Source: Pedobacter sp. PF22-3
GTDB lineage: Bacteria; Bacteroidota; Bacteroidia; Sphingobacteriales; Sphingobacteriaceae
NCBI RefSeq assembly: GCF_026239555.1
Contig: NZ_JAPIVP010000015.1
Location: 1 to 64,000 of the forward strand
Direction: 5' to 3'
DNA: 64,000 bases
The position numbers and the translations under genes are program-made. Below, piece after piece: positions 26,317 to 35,055 of the stretch. The notes beneath the pieces were generated by a model. That model was given only the letters and a program-made list of their open reading frames with translations. It was not told the origin of the DNA and made no database searches. The stretch's first letter is position 1. The number at the start of each line of letters is the position of its first letter.

Positions 26317-26811
26317 TTAAACACATCTATTGTTCTGTAGCCAGGTGATTGCTTTATTTGTTACCAATCTCTCTATATTATCTTTGGTAGCCTCTGGAAC
26401 ATAATCTTGATAAGTCTCGCCATGGTCTAAATCATCCCAGGCCCAGTGAAGTAGATAAAAATCGAAAATTGGTTTTTCATAGTCATAAGCCAGACCTGTC
26501 GAATACAAAGCTTTTAGATTGCGCTTAACATCTATGGATTTAGCCATTTTTTCAATAAAAGTTCTACAGTACCCAACAATTGCTTCTTGTTCTTCTGGCA
26601 ACACGATAAAAAGCTCATTAAATGAAGAGAGTAGATATTTTTCTGTTTCAAAAAAGTTTGCTGGCTTGGAAATACCTGCTAAGATCAGTAAAGACGGTGT
26701 TTCGTAACCAAGCGACAACATCTCAACAGCCCAATCTATGGATTGATCGATATCGAAATCTTTAAGGTATCGATATGCAAGCATCTTGCCTGTCAAATCA
26801 CTTGTGCGCAT
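26317..26811 (-). CDS. Hypothetical protein, 164 residues
   Basis: A helical, acidic, soluble protein with no signal peptide (MRTSDLTGKMLAYRYLKDFD). Conspicuous residues are a Trp-rich stretch FYLLHWAWDDLDHGETYQDY and a C-terminal ITWLQNNRCV. I do not recognise the family. Size, acidity and its place among other unrelated small genes resemble immunity-type proteins, but this is only an impression. Confidence 0.6.
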   Translation of the reverse strand: MRTSDLTGKMLAYRYLKDFDIDQSIDWAVEMLSLGYETPSLLILAGISKPANFFETEKYLLSSFNELFIVLPEEQEAIVGYCRTFIEKMAKSIDVKRNLKALYSTGLAYDYEKPIFDFYLLHWAWDDLDHGETYQDYVPEATKDNIERLVTNKAITWLQNNRCV

Positions 26812-26960
26812 TGGTAGTTGACATTATAGTTGAGCATTCTGTTTTAATGAATTGTAAAGTCGTTCCAGAGTCTGGCTTTTTTAGCGAGTTGATGAATTGC
26901 TAATCCGTCATGTTATCTTATAATCTGTGGCAAATAATTGATTTCTGCTTGTTGTGCCAT

Positions 26961-27605
26961 TTATTTTTTATCAATATTATTTACGATTGTCCTCGTTACG
27001 CTATGCAGAATGTCGGTATTCCAATCATCCATATAACTAAATGACTTGTTTTCCTTGGCTGGATCATCAGCAGAATAAATAACAAAATACGTTTGATAAT
27101 CTTTGGTACGAACCTTATCCCAGGTAATTTCCAGGAGATCGTTTGAAAGAATGCCATTCTTCTTGATTTTCAAGCAATCATTGTAGAATGTCACATCACC
27201 TATAGAAAATTCCAGATCGTTCCAAAAGTCTTGAATATGCCCGTTTGCAATATCACGAAAGTAATATTTCCATAGATTGCCCAAGATCTCTGAATATAGA
27301 TTATGGCGATCTATTTTTCCAATTCCGTAAAAGCTCTTGAAGTGTATCTTCAGAACCTGATCATTTCTATCCTTGATAAATATCTGATATTCTCTTCCCA
27401 CAATAAATTTATAGCCACTGATCCATCTCACGCCAAAACGATATTCCTTTACCGATGCTTTATCAATTTTTATATAAGGATTATGTTTTTTTCCTGTCTC
27501 GAACCTTATAAACTCTGGATGGATAGTCAATTCCCGTCGCTTATTGTCTATTGGCCCTCGCTTCACCACAAATCTAATTCCCCCTAAATGTTCTTCAGCA
27601 TCCAT
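26961..27605 (-). CDS. Hypothetical protein, 214 residues
   Basis: The ATG at 27605 is preferred over an in-frame TTG at 27635. The protein starts MDAEEHLGGIRFVVKRGPID, is soluble and beta-rich, with basic and aromatic residues (VKEYRFGVRWISGYKFIVGR). It might hold one or two PH-like barrels (segments 20-110 and 125-200). I do not recognise the family. It follows the DUF6794 lipoprotein gene with a 32-bp gap. Confidence 0.62.
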   Translation of the reverse strand: MDAEEHLGGIRFVVKRGPIDNKRRELTIHPEFIRFETGKKHNPYIKIDKASVKEYRFGVRWISGYKFIVGREYQIFIKDRNDQVLKIHFKSFYGIGKIDRHNLYSEILGNLWKYYFRDIANGHIQDFWNDLEFSIGDVTFYNDCLKIKKNGILSNDLLEITWDKVRTKDYQTYFVIYSADDPAKENKSFSYMDDWNTDILHSVTRTIVNNIDKK

Positions 27606-27637
27606 TATTTTTCTTTTTGATGTAGGAAATTGCAATT

Positions 27638-28366
27638 TTATTCAACGGTCAATCCTATAAGTGAGAAGTCGATATCTTCTCCAATTTTTATTTTTTGCAT
27701 AAGAATATCCGTATCGCTTCTATTTGCGCTATTTATCTTTACTGTAAAAAATACATTCGATGGCGAATTGATGTTATACTTTTTTACAACAGTACCTTTA
27801 ATCAAACGGTCAGTTTTTGGATCAAATTTCCAGGATATATTTGGGCAATCCAAAATTAAGGCATTTCTGGAACCGTCAGTATTATCTACGCGCATATAGA
27901 TTAAAATATGATCTCCTTCCTTAAACCGATTATAGTTTTTAACGGCCATAAGTGCAGCTTTTTCTTCGCATTCCCTTATGGTTTTCCAATATACTTTGTA
28001 TTTTTCAACCTGTTCATCCACATCAATTTTTGTGTTATTTAATCTCCTATGCAAAGATGTAAGGATGATCGAGGACATATCATCGGGATGATTGATGCCT
28101 AATGATCTAAAATATTTGGCTAAAGGAACATTTCTGTCGCCTCTTATCCAATTATTTCTGATCCAAAGTCCGGCTCCAAAGTGGGCTTCAGCAACGGCCT
28201 TTTGTTCAGATTTGGTTTTAAACGAATTCAATTCGGTGGAAGTCCATTCATTTTTGAGGTAAGAGATTGACTCCTCCAGGTTTTTCGGCATTGCCTGTGT
28301 TTTAGGAGATGCTGAAGAACAACTAAGGCATGAAATAAGCAACAGAATATTGACCAGTGTTTTCAT
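27638..28366 (-). CDS. DUF6794-domain lipoprotein
   Basis: The 242-residue protein has a lipobox-like start (LLLISCLSCSSA, Cys 14 or 17). A DUF6794 domain spans about 28-115. Typical residues are MPKNLEESISYLKNEWT, AHFGAGLWIRNNWI, LGINHPDDMSSIILTSLHRR. The rest (about 120-240) is an unassigned beta-rich domain with RVDNTDGSRNALILDCPNIS. The domain is common in Bacteroidota and its function is unknown. It is in a minus-strand row of unrelated small genes. Confidence 0.8.
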   Translation of the reverse strand: MKTLVNILLLISCLSCSSASPKTQAMPKNLEESISYLKNEWTSTELNSFKTKSEQKAVAEAHFGAGLWIRNNWIRGDRNVPLAKYFRSLGINHPDDMSSIILTSLHRRLNNTKIDVDEQVEKYKVYWKTIRECEEKAALMAVKNYNRFKEGDHILIYMRVDNTDGSRNALILDCPNISWKFDPKTDRLIKGTVVKKYNINSPSNVFFTVKINSANRSDTDILMQKIKIGEDIDFSLIGLTVE

Positions 28367-28417
28367 TAGAGAGCGAATAATTTTTAAATCTACAAAACGC
28401 TATTGAATTAGTAGCAC

Positions 28418-28969
28418 TCACATAATCTTCTTTTCAACTGACATACTTATCCAATAAATTCCCATCTGTCCCCTGTTATCCATTACGCCTTTGGGCAACT
28501 GATTTTTAGGACAGCTTAAAATGCAAGTATCTACCCCTTTTACAAATGCAGTTAAGGCTTCAAGTTTATTTTCTGAAAATGGAAGTATCGTGTAGTCCCA
28601 ACTGGAATAAAAAGACAACATCCACTTAAATTCTGCATCGGTTTTTCCATCGATTAAATATTGATTTAAAATGGAATACGATTCAGATACGGTTGCATTG
28701 TCGAGATCTTCAATTCCTGTATAACAACTGGGCTCCACCTGAGTATACCAATTTAAAAATATCAGCCGCTTTAAGATTTCAAGCTTTGCTGCTTCGTCAT
28801 CAATGCGAAAATAGAGTTCAAGATAAGATTTATGGATATTCCGATATTGGTCAAATATTCCTTCCTCGGCAAGTTTTTCGGTTACAAAGTCCATAGTTCC
28901 ATTTTGAGACTCGGCATAATCCCAAATTTCTACTTCTCTATCAGATAAAATATCGATTTCGGTTTTCAT
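28418..28969 (-). CDS. Hypothetical protein, 183 residues
   Basis: A soluble, acidic, mostly helical protein (MKTEIDILSDREVEIWDYAE). It has a stretch LFFRI-like helix pairs and WYTQVEPSCYTGIEDLDNAT and ends with a strand (QMGIYWISMSVEKKIM). I do not recognise the family. It sits 51 bp upstream of the DUF6794 lipoprotein gene in the same direction and may be transcribed with it. Confidence 0.6.
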   Translation of the reverse strand: MKTEIDILSDREVEIWDYAESQNGTMDFVTEKLAEEGIFDQYRNIHKSYLELYFRIDDEAAKLEILKRLIFLNWYTQVEPSCYTGIEDLDNATVSESYSILNQYLIDGKTDAEFKWMLSFYSSWDYTILPFSENKLEALTAFVKGVDTCILSCPKNQLPKGVMDNRGQMGIYWISMSVEKKIM

Positions 28970-29087
28970 AATTTACTCCAACCCATGCTTTTTAGATAAA
29001 CTGGGCTCTGCATAATCGAGAATCCCAGCGGATTAGTGGCGTCGTCCGTTAGATAGTTAATATCCATTTCAGTCTTAAAGAAAGTTT

Positions 29088-29408
29088 CTATTTTGTGTGC
29101 TTGGCCTTATTAACTCCAATCTTGCTGATTATCTTCTTCTCTGTTTCTGCCTGTATCACATTGATGATCAGATTTGGGTCAATATTTAGTATGTATGCTA
29201 GACGTAGTATTTCAGAAACTGTGAACTTTTCAGGATCAGCCAACTTCACAGAATACCGTTCCGAATTGATGCCTAACAATTTAATAATCTTAGTTGGATA
29301 CAACTCAGAAATATCATACATCTTTTTAATCTTGTTGGTTTCAAACATTGCGCCTATTGACGAAAGGTCTTTTTCGGGACTATTATTGTTGTTCTTCCAA
29401 TTAGCCAT
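29088..29408 (-). CDS. Small protein with HTH-like segment
   Basis: The 106-residue protein has an N-terminal asparagine-rich start and then SELYPTKIIKLLGINSERYS followed by VKLADPEKFTVSEILRLAYI, LNIDPNLII. That pattern of helices resembles a Cro/CI-type helix-turn-helix, so a small DNA-binding regulator is likely. The C-terminus is basic (KIGVNKAKHTK). It lies upstream of the small-gene row on the same strand. Confidence 0.6.
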   Translation of the reverse strand: MANWKNNNNSPEKDLSSIGAMFETNKIKKMYDISELYPTKIIKLLGINSERYSVKLADPEKFTVSEILRLAYILNIDPNLIINVIQAETEKKIISKIGVNKAKHTK

Positions 29409-29783
29409 ATTACTGCGTTTACAACTAAAGTCGTCAATAGATTACTATTCATTTATAAAAAAGAACCATTAGTAAATTTAAAAATACTAATAGTTTTTTT
29501 TTGTCTGGACTTTTTACTACGTTTGGGTATGAAAAAATAAAGAATTATTTTTAGCGATTACTTCACAAAATATTGAAGCATTCGCACTTCGAGTCTCGTC
29601 TTAGAAACCTGAGAAATTTCAAATGGATACGAGAGGTAAGTGTAGTGCTCACGTCATAGGCGTGAGCCTGCTTTTCCGTATCCAAGGCTTCTCAGGGCCA
29701 CTAAGACGGTAAGTGGGTTTCACGCCTTATTTTGTGCCACCCACTTCCAAGACTCATTTGAAAGAAATTTAAATGAGATCAAT
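29409..29783. other. Spacer with two hairpins upstream of the HEPN gene
   Basis: No gene found. The left part is AT-rich. The right part has two clear hairpins listed in the next entry, just before the HEPN gene on the plus strand. Confidence 0.55.
29647..29746 (+). promoter_or_regulatory. Two hairpins in the leader of the HEPN gene
   Basis: GCTCACG (29647-29653) pairs perfectly with CGTGAGC (29661-29667) over a 7-nt loop. AAGTGGGT (29711-29718) pairs with ACCCACTT (29739-29746), extended by an inner CAC/GTG pair. The unit ends 37 bp before the HEPN ATG at 29784. The sequence is GC-richer than its surroundings and could be a leader RNA structure or a remnant of a mobile-element end. Confidence 0.45.
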
Positions 29784-30695
29784 ATGGAACCAAAATTATC
29801 ACCAGAAGCCGAACACGCTGCCCATTTCAGGGCGTTTATCCATCGGCTCTCCCAAAAGTTCGAACCACTCCAGATCTTCAGCTTTTCGCAGAACAGCTCC
29901 ACTCATCATTCTCAAGGCTGTTTTATTGACAATCAAGGCTATTTTAAATGCGACTATTGCCTATTGGTAGTTACTGAAACGGCAACCCGAATAGATTACG
30001 AAATGCAGGATTTCGCCAACAGCTATTACCAGCATGGAACAATTACGGTGATCTCCCATGGCAGGCAATCGGTTATCGACGCAGTACAGCAAAACAGCCG
30101 CTTTTTTATCAGCGTGCTTACCTATGGAAAACTGCTCTATAGTAAGGATGGACTGTTAGACAGTGATCTAATAGCTGCGTTTATCCCCACAAAGGGCGCA
30201 ATCAAGGCACTCAAACATTATGAACATCGGATACCGCTGGCTGACGGATTTCTGATGTGCGCATCCGAATGCCTGGAAAAGGAGCAGTTCGGGATTTGTG
30301 CCTTTATGCTCCATCAGGCGGTAGAACAGACTTGTATCTGTCTGTTGAGGGTTCATATCGCCTACCGTTCTGAGTTCCATAACCTTTACCGCCTGCTCCG
30401 TTTGTGTCAATGCTTTTCTGAAAAGCCTTTTCAGCTTTTCCTGTCCACTCCCGAAGATGAGCGGTTATTTGATGTAATGGCAAAAAGTTATTCTGGTTCA
30501 CGTTATAAAGATGATTTTACGGTTTCCCGGCAGGATGCGGAGCGTCTTTATCAAAGGGTCGCATCTTTTATTTTGTTGGCAAAGGAGATGTGCAAAGAAA
30601 AAATAGAACTGCTTGCCAAATCGGCATCAGACTATTCAGTCTTAAAAAACGCTGATCACGTACAGATCGAAAAAATATTACAGACCAATATTTGA
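29784..30695 (+). CDS. HEPN-domain protein with degenerate nucleotidyltransferase-like N-part
   Basis: The 303-residue protein has a C-terminal HEPN-type helical domain (about 140-270): AFMLHQAVEQTCICLLRVHI and AYRSEFHNLYRLLRLC. The N-terminal half resembles the nucleotidyltransferase part of MNT-HEPN proteins (FIHRLSQKFEPLQIFSFSQN) but lacks a clear GSxxxxxxDxD site. Proteins of this size are common cargo of Bacteroidota integrative elements and are often followed by small unknown genes, as here. The HEPN nuclease function is possible but not shown. Confidence 0.75.
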   Translation: MEPKLSPEAEHAAHFRAFIHRLSQKFEPLQIFSFSQNSSTHHSQGCFIDNQGYFKCDYCLLVVTETATRIDYEMQDFANSYYQHGTITVISHGRQSVIDAVQQNSRFFISVLTYGKLLYSKDGLLDSDLIAAFIPTKGAIKALKHYEHRIPLADGFLMCASECLEKEQFGICAFMLHQAVEQTCICLLRVHIAYRSEFHNLYRLLRLCQCFSEKPFQLFLSTPEDERLFDVMAKSYSGSRYKDDFTVSRQDAERLYQRVASFILLAKEMCKEKIELLAKSASDYSVLKNADHVQIEKILQTNI

Positions 30696-30783
30696 AACTA
30701 TGAAACCATCATGATTTATCAACCACACAGTGGGATGAATAAATCTGATAGCTTCATAACAGCTAAAAAACAAATTTAAACAG

Positions 30784-31371
30784 ATGAAAAAGCAAACAAA
30801 TAAAACATCAGATAACAGGATCGTTTATCTTGACAATGATGAAATAACAGATCCGATAAAAGTGGTAAATGATTTTTTCAGTCACTCCTGGTTGCCCAAT
30901 CATTTGAAGATGCTGAAACGCTGGCGAAACGATGCAGCGCTTGAATCCGAAGAATCAAAAAAATGTAGCCCAGACTACCTTGTTTATAATTACGAACTGA
31001 CCATAAAGCTGATAGAGGCCGCCTGGCTCTTAAAGAGTCACAAGCTTGGCAGACTTGACTTCGATGACAAACAGCAAAGTGATATCGCAAAATGGTACAT
31101 CAAAACGGAAAGGAAGAAGCTACGGGATTATCCAGAAAATCTGAGCATTCGGGAGATCGTAAAGCCTTCATCTGTACTAAAGAAAATGTTCAGGACCTAT
31201 AAACTGGACGGGTATAAAAAAATCCTGAACACATGGCTTCACAATGCGCTGAGCAGCTCCTTCATAGAAGAAAGCCTTTCCAAATCTGAAGTCATCACAG
31301 TTTACGAACAATTGGTTAAACTGTTCGAGGCTACGTGGCTGATTAGTGAGCGCGTTAAAGATGGCAATTGA
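30784..31371 (+). CDS. Hypothetical protein, 195 residues, partner of the HEPN gene
   Basis: A soluble helical protein with two similar halves. Near residue 40 it has PNHLKMLKRWRNDAALESEE and YNYELTIKLIEAAWLLKSHK. A related pair occurs later: YKKILNTWLHNALSSSFIEE and VYEQLVKLFEATWLISERVK. An internal repeat is therefore likely (helix pairs ending in EA-x-WL). I do not recognise the family. It lies 88 bp after the HEPN gene. A short relic related to its first half is found at 24482-24538. Confidence 0.68.
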   Translation: MKKQTNKTSDNRIVYLDNDEITDPIKVVNDFFSHSWLPNHLKMLKRWRNDAALESEESKKCSPDYLVYNYELTIKLIEAAWLLKSHKLGRLDFDDKQQSDIAKWYIKTERKKLRDYPENLSIREIVKPSSVLKKMFRTYKLDGYKKILNTWLHNALSSSFIEESLSKSEVITVYEQLVKLFEATWLISERVKDGN

Positions 31372-31808
31372 AGCTTTATTTTCCGTCCCGACTGACGAAG
31401 GCCCTAAACCGTTTAGAAAAACTCCTTTTCATTCGTTTTGTAAATTTTTAGGAGGAAATGGTTGTCATCATGGCTATACCACAACCCCATAAATGTTCCC
31501 AGATCATATGGGTGTGAAGAAAATGAAAATGGTTTGCGGGGTTTGAAACAGCTTACTCTCATTAATTATGTTCTTGGATCAACTAAGTTAAATTTTTCGA
31601 AGTAATTTTGTCAAGCAGAAGTGTTATAAGAAATTGGCAATTAGGTAGATTCCTATTAAGAAACCATTTACTATGGCCTAAATTTAATTCAAAAAAATTG
31701 ATTCTTGTTGACAAAGGCAATAAGAATCAATGATCCATTCTATCAATATTTTCGGTCTCTTGCTCGGTATTCATAATTATTTTGTAAGTTATTAGCACCT
31801 CAAACTAT
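31372..31808. other. Spacer of 0.4 kb without a recognisable feature
   Basis: AT-rich, with stops in all frames. I see no gene, strong hairpin or promoter box here. Confidence 0.5.
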
Positions 31809-32045
31809 TTAATCTGTCTCCTTTGGTACAAAAGCCTCGTACCACGCACTGTTATTTTCATCGCCGTCATGGGTTTTTACCACAGCTCTTATTTCTGGCT
31901 CGCCAACAAGATCTCCATCATCATTAACAAGTTGAATTAAAACACGTTCATGGTGGTCAAACTGGTCTTTTGGCGCACCCTGAAAGGGAATAAGTAATGG
32001 TACTTGAGATACTGATTCATCTGTTCTGATTTTGATAGTTTTCAT
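31809..32045 (-). CDS. Small hypothetical protein, 78 residues
   Basis: The protein starts MKTIKIRTDESVSQVPLLIP and is acidic and soluble, with a C-terminal DGDENNSAWYEAFVPKETD. It probably folds as a small beta-domain. No family is recognised. It lies 111 bp downstream of the ImmA/IrrE gene on the same strand and may belong to that operon. Confidence 0.55.
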   Translation of the reverse strand: MKTIKIRTDESVSQVPLLIPFQGAPKDQFDHHERVLIQLVNDDGDLVGEPEIRAVVKTHDGDENNSAWYEAFVPKETD

Positions 32046-32156
32046 ATTTTATTTTTATTTCTTTAACATCGATTCAAATAAACAGTCAAATTCCCCTCAG
32101 GTTCAACGTAACATCTTTCATTTGATCTTTAAGCAAAATATTGTTTTTGCTATCAC

Positions 32157-32957
32157 TTATTTCTCCCAGATTACACTAATTGTATAGTCGTAGGACTTAG
32201 CAAATAGACAATACTCATAAAACCTGCTGTCTTGTTCATCATCGTTCAATCTCAACCAATCTGATTTCCATATATCCTGTTTTGATTCGTTGCCACTGTA
32301 CACTTTTTTTGTAGTGTATAATTCGTAAGCAACAGATCCTGTCGGTGGCGGGGAATCCCGTTGAAACTCCAGAAAATATCTAAAGTCATATGATGGCTTG
32401 AACCACTTCATTTTATTTCCCTTACAAAATACAATGCATATTGGATGGTTTCCTGCCTTCACGAACTTGAGAATTGCAGCGGTTTTACTCACCTGAAATC
32501 GTTTTGCTAAATTGTCTATAAGATCGGGGCCGAATACTTTTCTTTCACATTCCTTATAGAAAAGGGTCGAAGGCATCAGGAATTCGGATGCAAACTCATT
32601 GGCTTCTACTTCATGGGGACCTCCCTGAAACCAGCTAAGCAAATCATGATCAGTGTCCGAAATTATCGGATATAAATCCTTATGCATTTCGAAGTGTCCC
32701 AATTCGTGAGCGGCGGCAAAGCGCTTTTTACTCACATATTCAATTTGTGAATTTATAGTAATTATTGACTTCCCCTTTAATGTGATAATCTCACCTTCCT
32801 TTCCCGATAGCGGTTTTTCTTCGTAAAAAGCCCGCCTCCCTAAAATGATCTCCGAAATGGGGAGTTCGGTCGGGTCATCTAGTCCACAAGCATCAAGGAC
32901 TTTTTGAGCGGTCAGCTCGGCTTTAGTAAGCTTAAACGTCTTTGTTGTTGGAACCAT
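32157..32957 (-). CDS. ImmA/IrrE-family zinc metallopeptidase
   Basis: The 266-residue protein carries the HExxH site at His84-His88 (KRFAAAHELGHFEMH) and the downstream signature HEVEANEFASEFLMP (about 115-129) with the third zinc-ligand Glu. These are the hallmarks of ImmA/IrrE peptidases, which cleave a repressor or other regulator on a signal. The C-terminal half (from about 160) is unassigned and may be the sensor part. It is the last gene of a three-gene operon and overlaps the gene before it by 26 bp. It may act on the unknown or sigma-like protein of the operon. Confidence 0.88.
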   Translation of the reverse strand: MVPTTKTFKLTKAELTAQKVLDACGLDDPTELPISEIILGRRAFYEEKPLSGKEGEIITLKGKSIITINSQIEYVSKKRFAAAHELGHFEMHKDLYPIISDTDHDLLSWFQGGPHEVEANEFASEFLMPSTLFYKECERKVFGPDLIDNLAKRFQVSKTAAILKFVKAGNHPICIVFCKGNKMKWFKPSYDFRYFLEFQRDSPPPTGSVAYELYTTKKVYSGNESKQDIWKSDWLRLNDDEQDSRFYEYCLFAKSYDYTISVIWEK

Positions 32958-33354
32958 CTTCCTCCATAAATTTGAGTGTATAGTGTTTAATTAAAATAGC
33001 CTTAATATCTTCTTTGGATAACGTCTCAAAATTTCGGAAGTTCAGTGAAAGTTCTTCTTTTAGCATGAACTCTTTAATTGAGAAAGTTGCCTGACTTAGC
33101 AAATTTTCGGCCCATTGTATCGCCTTGTCCTTAACAGATTCTGCCGCTACCATGTCTGCTTTAGTTTGTTCTGCATTTATCTGGAGATGCATCCTTTTAA
33201 TCCGTTTTAGGCCATCTGCCACTATTTTATCCGGATTTAACCCCTGCAACGACAAAAACTGTTTTGACTGTTCTTTATTGGAGCTGATTGAGTCGAGGTC
33301 AGCAACTACTAATCTGATAAAATCAGTTTTAGTGTATTTTGCACTTTTACTCAT
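32932..33354 (-). CDS. Hypothetical protein, 140 residues, between sigma-like and ImmA/IrrE genes
   Basis: A soluble, charged, helical protein (MSKSAKYTKTDFIRLVVADL). It has a central helix AAESVKDKAIQWAENLLSQA and ends TLKFMEEDGSNNKDV. No family is recognised. Overlaps with both neighbours (4 bp upstream, 26 bp downstream) imply a fixed unit. By position it could be an anti-sigma-like partner or the substrate of the peptidase; both are inference. Confidence 0.7.
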   Translation of the reverse strand: MSKSAKYTKTDFIRLVVADLDSISSNKEQSKQFLSLQGLNPDKIVADGLKRIKRMHLQINAEQTKADMVAAESVKDKAIQWAENLLSQATFSIKEFMLKEELSLNFRNFETLSKEDIKAILIKHYTLKFMEEDGSNNKDV

Positions 33355-33962
33355 AATTTATGTTCCGTTAAATCAAACTTTTTCACTGTATTTTTTATAA
33401 TTGTTTTCAAACGCCTAAAGGCGTTGTCATAGGTATCTTCACTCATTTCAAACTCTTTAATTACTTCCCGTCTCTTCATCCCGTAGCCATATATAGATAC
33501 AAATATCTGTTCAACATCATTTTCACCCTGCACGGTATCAGCTATACTGGACATAACGTTGTCATAATCCACCTGTTGGTCAAAAAATGCTTCCACATAT
33601 GGCAAAACCGATTCCAGATAATTATTGGCACTATCTTCATCGTCGAGGCCATCGGCAATGCCAAATACATCTTTCGTAGTTTTATTTTCATCAGACCTTA
33701 AGTCATTGCCAACCAACGACCTAATAACGCTAAATTTTAAGAAATCTACCAACGTTCCTTTTTCAGGATCAAACTTCTCTGGTTTTTCTAAATACCTTCC
33801 AATAGCTTCGTAGACATAATCGTCCACCTCTTTGCCTTTTAAATAAGAACCAGGATCTTTTCCTCTAAACCATGTCTTACCTTTTATCAGCCCTATTGTA
33901 TAAGAATGAAGCTTGAGGATTATATCCTCCCAATCAGGGTCTTCCATATTTTTCTCACTCAT
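33351..33962 (-). CDS. Sigma-70/ECF-like protein
   Basis: The 203-residue protein has a region-2-like part (about 35-105) including KEVDDYVYEAIGRYLEKPEK and FLKFSVIRSLVGNDLRSDE. A C-terminal region-4-like HTH (about 150-195) reads GYGMKRREVIKEFEMSEDTY and DNAFRRLKTIIKNTVK. The layout is that of an ECF sigma factor, although the linker is acidic and longer than usual. It heads the operon sigma-like, unknown, ImmA/IrrE, and diverges from the CBASS operon, so it may be a regulator of that operon or of itself. Confidence 0.7.
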   Translation of the reverse strand: MSEKNMEDPDWEDIILKLHSYTIGLIKGKTWFRGKDPGSYLKGKEVDDYVYEAIGRYLEKPEKFDPEKGTLVDFLKFSVIRSLVGNDLRSDENKTTKDVFGIADGLDDEDSANNYLESVLPYVEAFFDQQVDYDNVMSSIADTVQGENDVEQIFVSIYGYGMKRREVIKEFEMSEDTYDNAFRRLKTIIKNTVKKFDLTEHKL

Positions 33963-34080
33963 TAATATACTTGCTTACTTAATTAATGTTGGTGACTAAC
34001 TTTTTTTTGCAGGCACCTGCCAAAAAGATTTTCTCATCAACAGTCCTATTTATAAGCAAATTATTAAAAATAAATTAGAT
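33963..34080. promoter_or_regulatory. Divergent spacer with a GCAGG/CCTGC palindrome
   Basis: GCAGGCACCTGC at 34009-34020, flanked by a T-run on the left and CAAAAAG on the right, is an inverted repeat in the 118-bp space between the sigma-like operon (minus) and the CBASS operon (plus). Its place suits an operator seen by both operons. I found no clean TAnnTTTG box for either direction. Confidence 0.45.
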
Positions 34081-35055
34081 ATGACACTTTTACAAGCTAT
34101 TAACCAGTTCATCGACAATATTTCGGTTACTGATAGACAAGAGACCAGCATCTCATCATCTTTGGACAATATATATTGGCACCTGAAAAAAAAGGATAAT
34201 GAACTTTATGTGAGCAAAACGTTCACTAACGGGTCTTACGATAGAGACACCATAATTAGACCGTTAAATGATATAGACATCTTTGCGGTACTGAAGCTGG
34301 ACGAGTGGAAAGATGAATATGGCAGGCTACCATCACCTCAAACCGTTCTTTCTAGGTTCAAAAATTATCTAAATGGTCTGGTAGATTACAAAGATAAAGT
34401 GTATCAAGATAGACCCTGTGTTTCAATAGAACTCTCAGATAAACAGTTTGATATACTTCCTTGCTTTGAAGTGTTTGGCGGTGGGTACCAAATTCCGAAT
34501 TATGATCTCACAGGATGGAGTTACAGTTACCCAGACCAGTTGTACAGAGATTTAGAGGCCGTTCATAAACTTCGCAACTACAAAGTAAAACAGATTATCA
34601 AAGCCGTTAAATACTGGAACAGAGACCTTTACAAGCTGATACCATCTTACCATATAGAGGAGGCAGCCATAAATATATTTAACCTAAACAGTTTCACTAA
34701 TTTTAAAACCGGGATAGAGATTTGGTTCGATAACGCTGGGTATTATCTTCAACAGGCCAAGTTTAAGTCCTATAAGAACTATGATAAGGCGATTGAAAAC
34801 ATTAAGAAAGCAAACAAAAAACTGCAAGATGCAGCGGTTAAATATGAAGATGGAAAAGAGGGAGAAGCAGTTTTAATGTGGAAAGAGATATTCGGTAGGG
34901 ATTTCCCGACTATCAATGCAGAAGAAGCTAAGAACTTTTCCCAGGCAATCAGCGAAGGCAATCTGAAAGTCGCAAGTACAGGACTATTATCTACAGTTGC
35001 CGGTTATGGCATCAGTGCATCTAGGGGTTATCATGGCGGTATATCAGAAGGCTAA
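34081..35055 (+). CDS. CD-NTase (cGAS/DncV-like nucleotidyltransferase) of a CBASS
   Basis: The 324-residue protein has the CD-NTase active site: Gly51-Ser52 in TFTNGSYDRDTIIRPLNDID, Asp64 and Asp66 of the DID, and Asp124 in KQFDILPCFEV. The downstream GGGYQIPN segment and the helical C-lobe (about 155-300) fit a complete enzyme that makes a cyclic oligonucleotide on phage infection. The C-terminus is a flexible glycine-rich tail, GYHGGISEG, ending in Gly. In type II CBASS the C-terminal residue of the CD-NTase is the target of the E2-like partner, and the next gene is one. Which nucleotide it makes cannot be read from sequence. Confidence 0.9.
   Translation: MTLLQAINQFIDNISVTDRQETSISSSLDNIYWHLKKKDNELYVSKTFTNGSYDRDTIIRPLNDIDIFAVLKLDEWKDEYGRLPSPQTVLSRFKNYLNGLVDYKDKVYQDRPCVSIELSDKQFDILPCFEVFGGGYQIPNYDLTGWSYSYPDQLYRDLEAVHKLRNYKVKQIIKAVKYWNRDLYKLIPSYHIEEAAINIFNLNSFTNFKTGIEIWFDNAGYYLQQAKFKSYKNYDKAIENIKKANKKLQDAAVKYEDGKEGEAVLMWKEIFGRDFPTINAEEAKNFSQAISEGNLKVASTGLLSTVAGYGISASRGYHGGISEG

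Noticed and set aside
25112-29033. ATCCCAGCGG(G)AT at 25112 and 29022 as attachment-site pair or tRNA 3' end
   Set aside because: The shared stretch is only 10-11 bases and no tRNA body or integrase gene is present. It is not enough to define an integrated element.
24110-29783. CRISPR array
   Set aside because: I looked for regularly spaced repeats of 20-40 bp in this and the other spacers and found none; the repeats seen are palindromic and not spaced regularly.
31372-31808. Possible decayed gene in the spacer
   Set aside because: A short frame with GGNGCHHGY was seen but stops nearby and no family resemblance could be named.
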